NCBI RefSeq assembly: GCF_932294415.1
Contig: NC_065535.1
Coordinates: 9,977,282-10,041,281 of the forward strand
Length of the DNA: 64,000 nt
Source of the DNA: Quercus robur
Lineage: Eukaryota; Streptophyta; Magnoliopsida; Fagales; Fagaceae
Reading direction: 5' to 3'
Shown here: positions 1-11,170 of the stretch, piece after piece
Position numbering within the stretch: the first letter of the stretch is position 1
Layout: every line of letters begins with the position of its first letter
Made by a program: the position numbers and the translations under genes
The notes under the pieces: generated by a model
The model's database searches: none
Seen by the model: only the letters and a program-made list of their open reading frames with translations
What the model was told of the DNA's origin: nothing

Positions 1-47
1 AATGAAAAAAAAAAACAGAGGATTAAAGTGGTTTTTTATTATTATTG

Positions 48-414
48 AAAAATGCTAAATCTACAATATTTTCATAATACTTTTACAACAAATATTATAT
101 AAAAGGCTGTTATTAGTTACTATTAGTGGGTAAAAAAAACAATTTCAATTGTAAATTCAAATCAAAACTAGTAACAATCCGCTATTTAATATTTGTTGTG
201 AAAGTTTTGTGAAATTGTTATGGCTCTTGTTATAAGCACATGTATAATTTACATCACGAGAAATGCTATATTTATTATATTTTCACAACAAATAATAAGT
301 AAATAATTGTCACTAGTTGTTATTAGTGGATAAAAAAATAATTTCAGTGATTAATTCAAATTAAAACTAATAATAACTCACCATCTAAAATTTGTTGTAA
401 AATTATTACGGTGT
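48..414. repeat. Two related small inverted-repeat elements (MITE-like)
   Basis: About 48-228 and about 260-414 are diverged copies of the same short AT-rich unit. Each begins with an AAATGCTA-type motif followed by a run ending CACAACAAAT or similar, and each closes with the complementary ATTTGTTGT...TTA. A more distant relative appears around 49440-49590. They lie in the presumed intron 2 of the first PCBER gene. No coding capacity; superfamily not determined. Confidence 0.5.
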
Positions 415-489
415 CTCACTTTTCTTTATACAACCAGCAAATATGTTTATTATAATATTTTTTTTCGTTGTGTTCTGATCAGTCAGTAG

Positions 490-759
490 TCAATATTACT
501 CATTAGTGTGTGTATATATATAAATATTATGTATATATTCTACAAAACCAATAATATATTATTCCCATCATCACTTCGGTTGTGTGTATGTTTAAATTTT
601 ACAGGTAGGGATCCACCATGACTTTATAATTATAACTTTGTATATATAAAAATTAATTCTGACAGATAGATATATTATATATTTTTTTATACGTTCATGG
701 TTGGGGTGGAAATTTGAAATCTTGAATATTTTCTTTAAAAATATTGTTGTAAAACTCTT

Positions 760-780
<21 letters not shown>
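490..780 (+). other. Intron-2 remnant homologous to the PCBER paralogue
   Basis: The stretch containing ACAGGTAGGGATCCACCATG and the following TTATAATTATAACTTTG matches 12975-13190, which is undoubtedly intron 2 of the second PCBER gene. The match shows that 490-3385 is intronic in the first gene and that the duplication reaches at least this far 5'. Confidence 0.75.
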
Positions 781-791
<11 letters not shown>

Positions 792-795
<4 letters not shown>

Positions 796-1977
796 TGGGT
801 TCAAGTTACACCTGGTGTAACTCTTTAGAGTTACACCTTTTTTAAGCCATTGGATTTAAGGAGATCCAACGGTCAGAAAAAGACCCTCATTAATGCTAAT
901 TTTCTAATTGATCTCATTTATTATCCATTATTCAATACATTCCATACTTATTTCTGAACCCAAAAAAGGTTATAAGTATGACTCTTTCTCTCTCCACTGC
1001 ATCTCTCTCTCTCTTTCTTGTTGCACGTTTCTCTCTCTATTTCCTCCACCGCTCTTCCACCTCTAAGGCCAGGTTGCCGGTAGCAACAACAAAAAAAAGT
1101 CACAGCCACTGGAGTTTGTTGAATAACACAACCATTGCTTTTAGCGAAGTCTTAAAACAAAAGGCCACAGCTGCTGGACTGTGTTCATCATTAGCGAAGT
1201 CTTAAAACAATAATCAAATGCAGCTTGTTCACAAACCAGCGAAGCGAGATTTTAATATCTATTAAAATAATATTTGGATTTCAAGATTATGCACTTTTTT
1301 GCTTTCATTTAACAAAAAAACAAGAGGAACGCAAAACTTTCACCATCTCGTAAAACAAAAAACTGAGCTGGAGATGGGGATAATTCGTAAGTCTTCCACA
1401 AAATTTGGAGATTGATTAGCAAATTTTTCTTTCCACAAAATTTGGGGCAAGAAAGCGGTATACTTTAATTCAATCAAATTGAAGCACAAAAGGGTTCTTT
1501 ATTTATATTATATCAATAAGTCCAAACACTAAACCTAAGAAATGTGTTGGATAATGAGGATTCAAATTTGATCAGATCTGGATACAAGTTAAATTGAATA
1601 AAATTCAAGAATTAGATTAGGTTAGAATAAATTGCAAAACTTATGATGCTTAGTTGTTCTAGAAACGTGGAGATAGAGCACTGGGTGTGTTTTTTTTTTT
1701 TTTTTTTTTTTTGCTGCCAATGACTTGGCAATGGAAGTGAAGACTAAAGAGCCGTGGAGGAGATAGAGAGAGAAACGTGCAAAGAGAAAGAGAGAGAGAC
1801 GTGCAGTGGAGAGAGAAAGAGTCATACTTATAACCTTTTTTGGGTTCAGAAATAAGTATGGAATGTATTGAATAATGGATAATAAATGAGATCAATTAGA
1901 AAATTAGCATTAATGAGGGTATTTTTCTGACCGTTGGATCTCCTTAAATCCAATGACTTAAAAAAGGCTTGAACCTA

Positions 1978-1981
<4 letters not shown>
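792..1981. mobile_element. Long-TIR DNA element inside a (TA)n tract
   Basis: Left arm about 792-1055 and right arm about 1740-1981 are inverted copies, nearly identical over about 230 bp. The left arm begins GAGATGGGTTCAAGTTACAC and includes the near-palindrome GTTACACCTGGTGTAAC at its tip. The right arm lacks about 35 bp of this terminal region. The interior is non-coding, AT-rich and contains polypurine/polypyrimidine runs. The element sits between (TA)n runs, which hide any target duplication. It is shared by neither the paralogous intron of the second PCBER gene nor its flanks, so it inserted after the duplication or was lost from the other copy. Long arms without a transposase suggest a non-autonomous Mutator-like or foldback element. 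Confidence 0.75.
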
Positions 1982-2008
<27 letters not shown>

Positions 2009-2009
<1 letters not shown>

Positions 2010-3049
2010 GATAGATTGAAGTTACACCTGGTGTAACTTCATAGGAGTTACACATTTTTTGGATCATTGATTTGTATTCAATCTAATGGTGAAAAAAAAG
2101 TCATGGTCATGTCATTATTATTCCCTAGAAATTAGTAATTAAGTCATTAACTCTTCTTATTAAAAATAGAAAAATAAAAAAACAGCATTAACTCTCTACT
2201 CTCCATCATTAGCTTCATCTTCATTAACTCTCACGCAATCTTTGTGTAATAATTCTTTATGATGAATTAACACAAAGGCAATTGAAAGTTTCCCAACTGA
2301 TGGGAATCATTCCTCATTCTCCAGCAACATCTTCTTGATTAGCATACAATTTGAGTACACACCACCACATGTAGTTCAATAGAAAACATTTTATGTTGCT
2401 AATGGAAAACAAGTCCAATAGAGTGGAAAACATATTCAATTTTTAGATGCTAACCCTCTCTCTCTCTCTCTCCTCCACGCACTATTTTTCTCACCGCGAA
2501 TTAATTGTTTAACGGCTATTGATGAGTATTGATTAATTGGCCATTGATTTTTCTTTTTGTTCAAATTATTATTTTTATATAAACCGATTTTTTTTTACTT
2601 AATTTCTTGCACAAATTTTGAATAGAAACGAAATAAGGTAAAATTAGACTTATATTCTATAAATTAAACCAAGAAAACAAGTACTTCTTCTAATTAGAAC
2701 AAACTTGGGTCAAAATGGATGATGATCGTACCCAACACAAGAAATGCATGTCCCTTGTTTTTATTTGTGCTAAAGAGGAACGATCATTGTGGCTGTACTA
2801 GATACAAACCATGTGAGAGAGGGAGAAAAGATGAAGATGAAGATGATGATGGACAGAGAGTTAATGCTTTTTTTTTTTTTTTTTTTTTATATTTTTAATA
2901 AAAAGAGTTAATAACTTATTTACTAATTTCTAGGGAACAATAATGATATGACCATGACTTTTTCTTCACCCTTAGATCTAATACAAATCAATGGTCCAAA
3001 AAATGTGTAACTCTTATGAAGTTACATCTAGTGTAACTTGAACCCATCT
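2009..3049. mobile_element. Second long-TIR element of the same family
   Basis: Arms about 2009-2190 and 2868-3049 are inverted copies (about 85-90% by eye). The outermost 45 bp, including the palindromic GTTACACCTGGTGTAAC-type motif and a second AGTTACAC, match the element at 792-1981, but the inner arm is unrelated. Both ends abut (TA)n runs at 1983-2009 and 3050-3075. It therefore shares terminal recognition sequence with its neighbour and lies head-to-tail beside it in what was probably one microsatellite. No open reading frame of note. Confidence 0.75.
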
Positions 3050-3385
3050 TATATATATATATATATATATATATATTATGTAATTAAAGTAACACAACTC
3101 ATATTTATTATCATGTCAATTTGGGTATTAGCAAAAAATAAAATAAAAATCATGTCAATTTGAGCTATAGTAAAATTGGTATATTTTTTTTCTCGACAAC
3201 CAAAAAATTGGTATTAGTTATAGCAACCTAGTAGGTTAAATTTCCATACCACACCGTGAGAAAGTATAATAATAATAAATAAAAAAGTTCTGATTGTATA
3301 ATTACTTTTTGGAATTTAGCAAACAAATTTTGTTGAAAAAGTGTTATAGTTATTCAGAGATTCTATTTGTTGTTTTGTTTTTCAG

Positions 3386-4472
3386 AGATTCTACCCATCT
3401 GAATTCGGAAATGATGTGGACCGTGTCCATGCTGTGGAGCCAGCGAAGAGTGCATTTGCTGCCAAGGCCAAAATCCGACGTGCCATTGAGGCTGAAGGCA
3501 TTCCCTACACTTATGTCTCGTCCAACTATTTTGCTGACTATTTTCTTCCTACCTTGGCGCAGCCAGGAGCCACTACTCCTCCTAGAGACAAAGTCATTAT
3601 CCCCGGAGATGGAAATCCCAAGGGTAACTAACAACTTCTTTAAGTGCTCTCCATCAACATTTTGCATTATCAAGATGTGTAACATGTGTATCTATGCTTG
3701 CCAAACATGACATATATTTAAGACTTTTCATTCCGAGTATCTCTATTTGGTAAACATAATGTCATGTCATTTAAATCAGTTATCATTCCTTATTTGGTGG
3801 AATTAAATTTTAAATGATGTGCCTACATATATAAAAAGTGGACTATCTTAATTTTGAAGTAAATGGAGATGAGTGTAAGCTGAAACTGAATGATCTTAAT
3901 TGTATTGCTATAATAAGAGATGTATAATACTATTTGACTTTGTGTTGCTTTGAACTCTCATTGCAGCAATTTTTAACAAGGAAAGTGACATTGGAACCTA
4001 TACCATCAGATCTGTGGATGATCCAAGAGCATTGAACAAGATACTCTATCTCAAGCCTCCCGGAAACATTTACTCACTCAATGAGCTTGTTGCCCTTTGG
4101 GAGAAGAAGATTGGAAAAACTGTAGAGAAAATCTATATTCCGGAGGAAAAGTTTTTGGAGGACATCAAAGGTCAGTGGGAAATCTGTCCAAAATTCCAAG
4201 GATGCTATGCTATTGTTATGTTCTTTAACATTAGAATTTTTAACATTGGGAAAGAGCAAAACATTGGTTAATTAATATGTTTTTGATCTTGGTGCATATT
4301 TGCAGAGGCCCCATTTCCAATCAATGGGAAATTGTCAGTCTTCTACTCAGTCTTTGTGAAGGGTGATCACACTAACTTTGAAATTGAGCCATCATTTGGT
4401 GTGGAGGCTTCCCAGCTATACCCAGATGTCAATTACACATCTGTGGAAGAATGCCTCAACCAATTTGTTTGA
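3386..4472 (+). CDS. PCBER: PCBER / isoflavone reductase-like, exons 3-5 only
   Basis: NADPH-dependent reductase of the PCBER/isoflavone-reductase-like family (atypical SDR), which acts on phenylcoumaran neolignans in the cytosol. Visible exons are 3386-3623, 3967-4170 and 4306-4472 (TGA), all with GT-AG borders and the same sizes (238, 204, 167 nt) as the complete paralogue at 11533-15191. The protein part starts RFYPSEFGNDVDRVHAVEPA, keeps the AKAKIRRAIEAEG motif with the family's catalytic Lys, and ends NQFV. It is open throughout. Exons 1-2 (nucleotide-binding GxxGxxG half) are not in the window. Intron-2 sequence shared with the paralogue lies at about 490-780, so exons 1-2 probably lie before base 1; a 5' deletion is possible. 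A functional gene is likely but cannot be proven here. Confidence 0.85.
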
Positions 4473-4900
4473 AAAATTAAGCCCTAGCTCTTGTTATTAT
4501 TTAAGATAAACAATTATAGTTCTCTTTAACCATATCGTGAAGAACCATAATCTACTCGATTTGAGTAATGTATTTTCTATTTACAATACACGTCTTTCAT
4601 ATTTCTTGTGGTCTATTCTCTCTCATCTAGTCATCTTCTCTATGTTGTTGAAGAGTAATAATGATATCAGAGAATCAATGGAGAAAAAGGACATGAGGTT
4701 GGTTTGAGTGGTTAAAACCTATTGTATGAATGATTTTATTGTGGCAAGGGCGGCTATCTAAATTCACTCCAGATCATTCGCATCAACTTGTACAAAAATT
4801 TCTATTTATTTTAGCATAAAAACCTACTTTTTTATTATTTTTTAATTTGAAAACATTTTATCTTTATTACACTAAATTTCATTAAAATGTTATTTATTTA

Positions 4901-4931
<31 letters not shown>

Positions 4932-6043
4932 AAAGAAGTACTCAAAAATAGATTTGCATGTGAACAATAATTGTGTATATTTACCTAGTTATTGTAGTTA
5001 TAATCTAAAATTTACACAAGTTTACATGAACTAATGTGGGTGATTATTGGAGTTAAATAATGTGCAAAATTTAACCCTTATACTATTATACATGGACTAA
5101 TCTGATTGCTCTAAGTTTTTCAATAGAGATGTATAGGTTCCAATTCCCTTTTCCCAAGGTAGTCAAAGGGATTGTAGGACCTAAGGCGATGTTTAAATTG
5201 AGGTATTTTATGTATTTAATTTAATTTAATAACATATATATATTTTAACTTAAAATTTATAATTCTAATTTGTTTAGATGCAAAAAATTTTAGTTTTTTT
5301 TTAATGAATTTCTTGTTCATATGTAAGTTGTCCATCTAAATTTTTTTATAACTTAAAAAAAAAAAAGAAAAAATCGTTTTTGAGATTTCCATCTTTTTTT
5401 ATTTATTATTATATTGTGTTTATTACTAGTAATAAATTATCTAGAGAACCCTTTTGAAACTTAAATTTTTCATGAAATATTTTTATTTTATTTTATTAAC
5501 AACTAGTATATATATATATATATATATAAAGCTACAAATTTTTTTTAAAGGGTTTTTGGCTTCCTAAGGGGCTGATGAATGTTCTGCTTCTTCCCCCGAA
5601 TAGGAGAAAAAAAAAAAGAAGGTATTTAAATGGGTTCTCCTAGGATTTTGAGAATGTGAATAAGAATGGAATTTGGAAAGGAATTGGTGACACACCATAT
5701 GAGTAATGTCACCCTATTAGTGTCTGGTCATGAGAATTTTCAGTAATTGAGATAGATCTTAATTCACCTTGCAATGGATTAAACGTGGACTGTAATGCAC
5801 TTAAGGAACTATAACATAGATTTTAAATCAACAGTTAATAATTCTCAATAAAATTAGGCATGCTCATTAATTAAAAAAAAAATTGACTTGATCTTCAAAT
5901 AAATCATATAGATAACCTCATAAAAAATAAATGACCAAATATGTCAAAGTAAATGGACCCGAATAAATGGCATGCTTGATCAAAAAGTTACAAAATGGTA
6001 CCAATTTCCCATGAAAACTATACTTAAAATTTAGAATGCATTA
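4473..6043. other. 3' flank of the first PCBER gene; no gene
   Basis: 4500-4748 matches the flank after the second gene (15215-15545). Homology stops, then resumes at 5108-5160 against 15557-15605 (shared CTCTAAGTTTTTCAATAGAG), so about 350 bp were inserted here or lost there. 4898-4927 is a (TC)n microsatellite. 5139-5560 is an AT-rich dispersed repeat whose AATTTCTTGTTCAT segment recurs around 20230-20420. A (TA)n run sits at 5504-5528. No coding region seen. Confidence 0.6.
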
Positions 6044-6789
6044 TGTGGGGACTATGGCCCAAAATAATGTTTTGGGCCTTGGGCCTTATCCAAGGGCACT
6101 AATAAGTCCGAGGAGAGAAACATGACTTAGATTATCTACGTTATAAGCTTCTTTAGTGGGAGACAAAGAGAAGAAGGTTCGAGGAGGAACTCCTCCTCGG
6201 ACACAACAAACCCAGGCCAAGTTTATATTTAAGCAGTTGAAGTACGTCCCCTCAACACGTGAAAGAGAAGAAAACTCAAAATATCTAAGGAAAAGCTGCT
6301 ACCATCACATTAAATGCATTGCAGCTACTTTTCTGACCGCATTAATGTGGAGAAGACCCCCGAACAGTGTTGCCTTGGCTACCGCAACTTACAGAAGACT
6401 GAAAGGGGTGTCTGGTGGGATGAGTGCTCAAGTGGGGGTCCAGGTGATCAACAAGTGTAAGGTCCAGATGATCAGGAAGAGCCTATATAATGCGGAAAAA
6501 CCCCCATGAAGAGGGGATAGTGAAAAAGAGAAAGAGAATACTGTTGCATGTAAAAAACCTAATGCGGTGATCTGTATTCATAAGTAAAATTCTAGTCTCC
6601 TCGAACGGAAGGTCCTTTGATCATAATAGCTCTTATTCGTATCTGATTGCTTCTTAATCCCATGCAAGCCGTTGCTCAACTCATTTAAACCTAGTTGTTT
6701 GACCCATACTCTACAAAATTTATTGTATTGGGCTCTTTGGACCAAGATTCCTTACAGTTCGGGCTTGAGCTCCAAACTTTGTCCCTACA
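6044..6789 (+). mobile_element. Solo LTR (LTR retrotransposon fossil), copy 1
   Basis: Begins TGTGGGGAC and ends CCCTACA, flanked by a perfect 5-bp target duplication CATTA (6039-6043 and 6790-6794). Length 746 bp, with no internal region on either side, so it is a solo LTR left by LTR-LTR recombination. It shares blocks such as a CCTCCTCGGAC-like motif and GCATTAATGTGG with the solo LTRs at 10295-10979 and 16538-17309. The intact target duplication suggests moderate age. Confidence 0.85.
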
Positions 6790-7098
6790 CATTACATAGA
6801 AAATTGTATATTTTTTTTAACCGTTAAAATGCAAAGTAGGTAATTTCCTTCAATTCGTGATATCTCATTCAAACCAGTTTTGAATTTTGCCCATGACCAA
6901 TCAAATTAAATGGATTTTCACAATCTTAAACATAGCTCCAAAATTAATCCAATCACATGGTTAGATTTCAATTAGAGCTCAATTAAATTTAGTCAACCAC
7001 ATAAAATTGATGAAAATCAACAAACAATATGGTCTGCCTTATAAAAAAAAAAGTCTAATTTTTTTTTTTTTTTTTGAGAAGCTAAAATGGTAACTTTA

Positions 7099-7273
7099 AT
7101 AGTTTTTTTTTTTTTTTTTTTTAGAGAGAGTTTCAACCTATGACGTCCGCTTTTGATGATAGCTCTTTATCATCAGACCAGAACACCAATCAGTTTTCGG
7201 TGTAGGCCGGGATTGAACTCCAAATCTCTTATACAACCATCAGAGACTTTACCAGTTGGGCTAGTTGGAACCC
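7099..7273 (-). mobile_element. tRNA-derived SINE, minus strand
   Basis: Read on the minus strand it starts GGGTTCCAACTAGCCCAACT, with an A-box-like TAGCCCAACTGGTAAAG and a B-box-like GAGTTCAATCC, followed by a non-tRNA body with a paired GATAAAGAGCTATCATC hairpin and an A-rich tail (the T run at 7104-7122). It is the same family as 8037-8202 (about 90% by eye). The target duplication is not clear. Confidence 0.75.
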
Positions 7274-7410
7274 ATAGTTAAAACCATGAAATCCTTCATT
7301 TTTAGGCTAAAACTTCTATTAAAATTTAGAGTCGAATAAAATACGGTATCAACAACACTAAAATTAAAAAAAAAAAAAAAAAAAAAAAAAGTAACGCATG
7401 GATTAGTTAA

Positions 7411-8525
7411 TCTATATATATATTAAGAGAATTCAGAAAGTTAGTTATTACTTTTTTTCTGTCAAAAATACCCTTAAATTAATTAACCAAAAACTTAAAA
7501 ATGGGGTTAAAATAGTAAATTGAGAAAAAAAAGGTTTGTTATTGCTTTTTTTATTGTCAAAAATACCCCTACCTAAAACTTAAAAATGGGGTTAAAATAG
7601 TAAATTGACAAAAATAATAAATTTTTACTTCTACGTTGAAATGTTTTCCTGCTTCTAATAAACTCCTACATTTACGTTGATTTAAATTCCTACTTCTACT
7701 CACTAACTCCCTACAAAATAGGATTACTCTTTTATTAGTTTTAAAACTCCTCCAATTTACAAAACTCACCTCACGTATCCATATATTAAGAGGATTCAGA
7801 AAGTTAGTTATTGTTTTTTTTCCTGTCAAAAATACCCTTAAATTAATTAACCAATAACTTAAAGATGGGGTTAAAATAGTAAATTGGAAAAAGAAAGTTA
7901 ATTATTACTTTTTTTTACTGTCAAAAATACCCCTACCTAAAACTTAGAAATGGGGTTAAAATAGTAAATTAACAAAAATAATAAATTCTTACTTCTATGT
8001 TGAAATACCTTCCTACTTTTAATAAACTCCTACTTTGTAGGTTCCAGTTAGCTCCACTGGTAAAGTCTCTGATGGTTGTATAAGAAATCTGGGGTTCAAT
8101 CCCCGCCTACACTAAAAACTGATTGGTGTCTTGGTCGGATGATAAAAGAGCTATCATCAGGAGCGGACGTCATAGGTTGAAACTCTCTAAAAAAAAAATA
8201 ATAATAAACTCCTACTTTTACGTTAATTTAAATTCCTATTTCTACTCACTAACTCCCTACAAAATAGGATTACTTTTTTGTTAGTTTTAAAACTCACCCC
8301 ACATATTCATTTTTTTTTCCTTTTTTTTTTCAATTTAAAAAAAAAAAAAATTCATTACACACTTAAGTTTGTTTGTTTGTTTGTTTGTTTTTTTTTTTTT
8401 TTTTTTTTTTTTTGGTGATTGAAAAAAGTAGAAATCTCAAATTATAATAAATGCAAATTATTAATCTTTACCCAAAAAATAGAAGAGTTTCTAAGCACGC
8501 GCGTGACCATGTGCTTAGAGGTTAG
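7411..8525 (+). mobile_element. Helitron-like element carrying a tandem duplication
   Basis: Starts A|TCTATATATA and shows, near 8494-8521, a hairpin CTAAGCAC...GTGCTTAG followed a few bases later by TTAG|T, a near match to the Helitron end CTRR|T. Inside, about 363 bp at 7417-7779 is repeated in tandem at 7780-8310, the second copy being longer because of a SINE. A related 5' end lies at 13198 in the second PCBER gene. No Rep/helicase is present, so it would be non-autonomous. The ends are imperfect and the call is tentative. Confidence 0.45.
8037..8202 (+). mobile_element. tRNA-derived SINE with 16-bp target duplication
   Basis: Contains the A-box-like TAGCTCCACTGGTAAAG and the B-box GGGTTCAATCC, then the family body and a short A-rich tail. 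It is flanked by the perfect direct repeat AATAAACTCCTACTTT at 8021-8036 and 8203-8218. The matching place in the upstream tandem copy (about 7657-7672) carries the unoccupied target, so this is a well defined SINE insertion younger than the local duplication. Confidence 0.9.
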
Positions 8526-9126
8526 TAATAGTATAATACTCTTTCAACAATAGGTAGTTTTTAGGTATTATGCCTTAAGTTCTTTGGCTAAATTCAAATA
8601 TACGGTTATATTGAGCAATAAAATAGCCTATTATTAAGGCCTTTTGATCACCACAAGTTTGAATGATTCCCACTCTATGTCATGAATCTGTACCATAAGA
8701 GTGGATTTATACAAACGCTTGGCAAATAAAAGTTTTGCATAGTTAATCAATACTAGTCCTCTTTCAATAATGGTTAGTTTTTAGGTGTTCTTTCTTGTTG
8801 TCTCACTTTTTCAGCGTGAGCATGTGCTCAAAGGTTAGTAATAGTATAATACTCTTTCAACAATAGGTAGTTTTTAGGTATTATGCCTTAAGTTCTTTGG
8901 CTAAATTCAAATATACGGTTATATTGAGCAATAAAATAGCCTATTATTAAGGCCTTTTGATCACCATAAGTTTGCATGATTCCCACTCTATGTCATGAAT
9001 CTGTACCATAAGAGTGGATTTATACAGACGCTTGGCGAATAAAAGTTTTGCATAGTTAATCAATACTAGTCCTCTTTCAATAATGGTTAGTTTTTAGGTG
9101 TTCTTTCTTGTTGCCTCACTTTTTCA
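8501..9126 (+). repeat. 313-bp perfect-length tandem duplication
   Basis: 8501-8813 and 8814-9126 are equal in length and differ at about 8 positions (roughly 97% identity). The unit begins with the 3' half of the Helitron-like hairpin (GCGTGAC or GCGTGAG...) and ends CTCACTTTTTCA. A more diverged partial copy, itself internally repeated, occurs at about 9703-10030. No coding sequence; function unknown. Confidence 0.9.
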
Positions 9127-9360
9127 ATTAAATTCAAATATATGATTTTATTGATTAACATTTATCTATACTATATATAAGATGATTCCTCTCATTCAAT
9201 TGGACTTTTATATGGTTCAAAAATATCCTCATTAATGAAAGGTAACTTCATTTAGAAATAGGGATCATAAATGTCAAATAAAAAATTTTATTTTGAATTC
9301 AAAAAAAGAACTCCTAAAATTTAGGATTTTTTTTTTCATGTTCAAAAAAGAAATTATAGT

Positions 9361-9651
9361 TGTGGAAGGGACGAATCTTTTCCCAATCAGGTATTGTCTG
9401 CTTTGGGAATGGGCCAAGGGCCGATACCACCTTCACGGATTTGCTCAATCCCACATTGGGGAGAGACACCTCCCACCCTTGCCTTATAAGTATTGAGCCT
9501 AAGGAAGGGTGTACTCAATGCTTATAAGACAAGGGTGGGAGGCGTCTCTCCCCGATTTGGGATTGAGCAAATTTGTGAGGGTGGTATCAGCCCTTGGCCC
9601 ATTCCTAAAATGGACAAAACTTGATTGGAGAAAGATTTGTCCCTCCCACAA
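9361..9651. repeat. Long near-perfect hairpin (foldback/MITE)
   Basis: Left arm 9361-9495 and right arm 9513-9651 are reverse complements over about 135 bp with only scattered mismatches, around a 17-bp loop. Weaker complementarity continues outward to about 9318 and 9715. Arms include GGGAATGGGCCAAGGGC, pairing with GCCCTTGGCCCATTCC. This could be a MITE made almost wholly of terminal inverted repeat. If transcribed it would give a double-stranded RNA precursor. The two small reading frames across it are consequences of the inverted arms. Confidence 0.8.
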
Positions 9652-10294
9652 CAGCTTATCTCTAAAGTTTATCATTTTTATTTGTTTGAAAAAAAATATT
9701 CCTAAATTATAATAGATGCAAATTATTAACCTTTACCCAAAAACAGTTATATTCAACTATGTATCTATGTTATGCCATGAATCCATAATATAAAAGTGGA
9801 TTTGTACATTAAGAACAATTGAATTCAGCTATGTATTTGTGTTTTGTTATGAATCTATATCATAAAAGTGAATTTATACATGCGCTAAGAAAAGGAGCAC
9901 TTGACATAGTCAATATCAGTATAATACTCATTCAACAGTGGGTAGTATTTAGGTATTGGGCCTTAAGTTTTTTGATTAAATTCAAATATATGGTTATATT
10001 GAGCAAAAAAATAGTCTATTATTAAAGCTTTTGTTAACAAGTGCATACATATTAAAATGTTTTCAAATTTTAATATTATATTAAATGATATTTTTATGAA
10101 TTTTATTAACAAAGAATCATAAACACACAAATTAAGGAAATATTATGGAATTATTAACGAGTGTCATAAAGATAAAAATTAAGGAATAATAAAGGGTTCC
10201 TTAATTATTCCATAATTCGTGTATTTGTGACACTAATTAAGGGTTCAAAAAGAAATTTCGATGCGTTAGGGGTTCAAATTTAGTTATTAGTTAT
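9652..10294. other. Degenerate third copy of the 313-bp unit, AT-rich
   Basis: 9703-10030 resembles the 8430-9126 segment (shared TGCAAATTATTAA, CATAAAAGTG and GGTTATATTGAGCAA) with an internal 70-bp repetition. 10040-10260 is AT-rich with a weak inverted repeat around TTCCTTAATTATTCCATAAT. No gene seen. Confidence 0.5.
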
Positions 10295-10979
10295 TGTAAG
10301 GACCTGGTCTGAACTTTTAACCCAACAAATGTATGGACTTAAGTCCAAAAAGCTCAAAACAATAAATTTGTAGAGAATGATTCTTAAATATTATTCTCAA
10401 AACTTTGCTACAAGTCTGGTTCTAGATTGCTACAGTGTTTCTTCCATTTTCTTTTTTCCTTTTTTCTCCTGCTTTAGAAGGAGGGTCTCTCCCATTATAT
10501 AGCCCCCTTTGGGCTATCTTGATCCCACACTTGTTGATCATTTGAACTCTTACTTGAGTACCTGTCTCATCAGACACCTACTTTGGCTTTCTGTGAGTTG
10601 TGGTTGTCAAGGCAATACTGTTCAGAGGTCTTCTCCACATAAATGCGGCCAGAAAAGTAACTGCAGTGCATTTAATGCAGTGGTAGCAGCTTTTCCTTAG
10701 ATATTTTTTGGGGTTTCCTTCTCTCTTGCACGTTTCTAGGGTACGTCCTTGTTACTGATGTTTCCTGGAAGGTCGCCTTGATCATTAGGATTTGTATTTG
10801 ACCTATTCTTAGCCGGTCTGAGGAGACACTCCTCCTCGAACCACCTTCCCATCCATGCTCTGTTAGTAAAGTCTAACTCAAACCATTTTGTACTGCTTGG
10901 TGCTTGCTTGTCTTCGGATTACTTTCCTCCTCGAACAGGACCCAAGGCCCAATATGTGATTTGGGCCCCTAACCCCACA
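10295..10979 (-). mobile_element. Solo LTR fossil, copy 2 (opposite orientation)
   Basis: On the plus strand it runs TGTAAGG...CCCCACA, with a perfect 5-bp target duplication GTTAT at 10290-10294 and 10980-10984. Length 685 bp. Read on the minus strand its start (TGTGGGGTTAGGGGCCC) and middle match the other two solo LTRs at 6044 and 16538. No internal retroelement region is present. Confidence 0.85.
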
Positions 10980-11170
10980 GTTATAATGTACATTTTTCAC
11001 AAAAAAATATTTTGGGACTGAAAATCTAGTAAGAATTAAATAGAGGAAAAAAAATTTATTTTGAGAGAAAAATAGAGGATATTTATACATGAGAATTAAG
11101 AAGTTTGGGATAAAAATGAGTATTTCTATGAACACATAAAAATGCACAACTTTGTGTAACAACTCACCTG

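Noticed and set aside
978-1205. Ser/Leu-rich open frame resembling a signal peptide
   Set aside because: It is the translated polypyrimidine part of a terminal inverted repeat; the reverse arm gives a matching spurious frame.
6156-6509. 117-aa open frame
   Set aside because: Lies wholly inside a solo LTR with clear ends and target duplication; no known domain.
7099-8202. tRNA genes suggested by A- and B-box motifs
   Set aside because: No acceptor-stem pairing or cloverleaf; the boxes belong to SINE heads with tails and target duplications.
9293-9712. Two adjacent 67-aa open frames
   Set aside because: Both are products of the long hairpin arms and show no conserved protein features.
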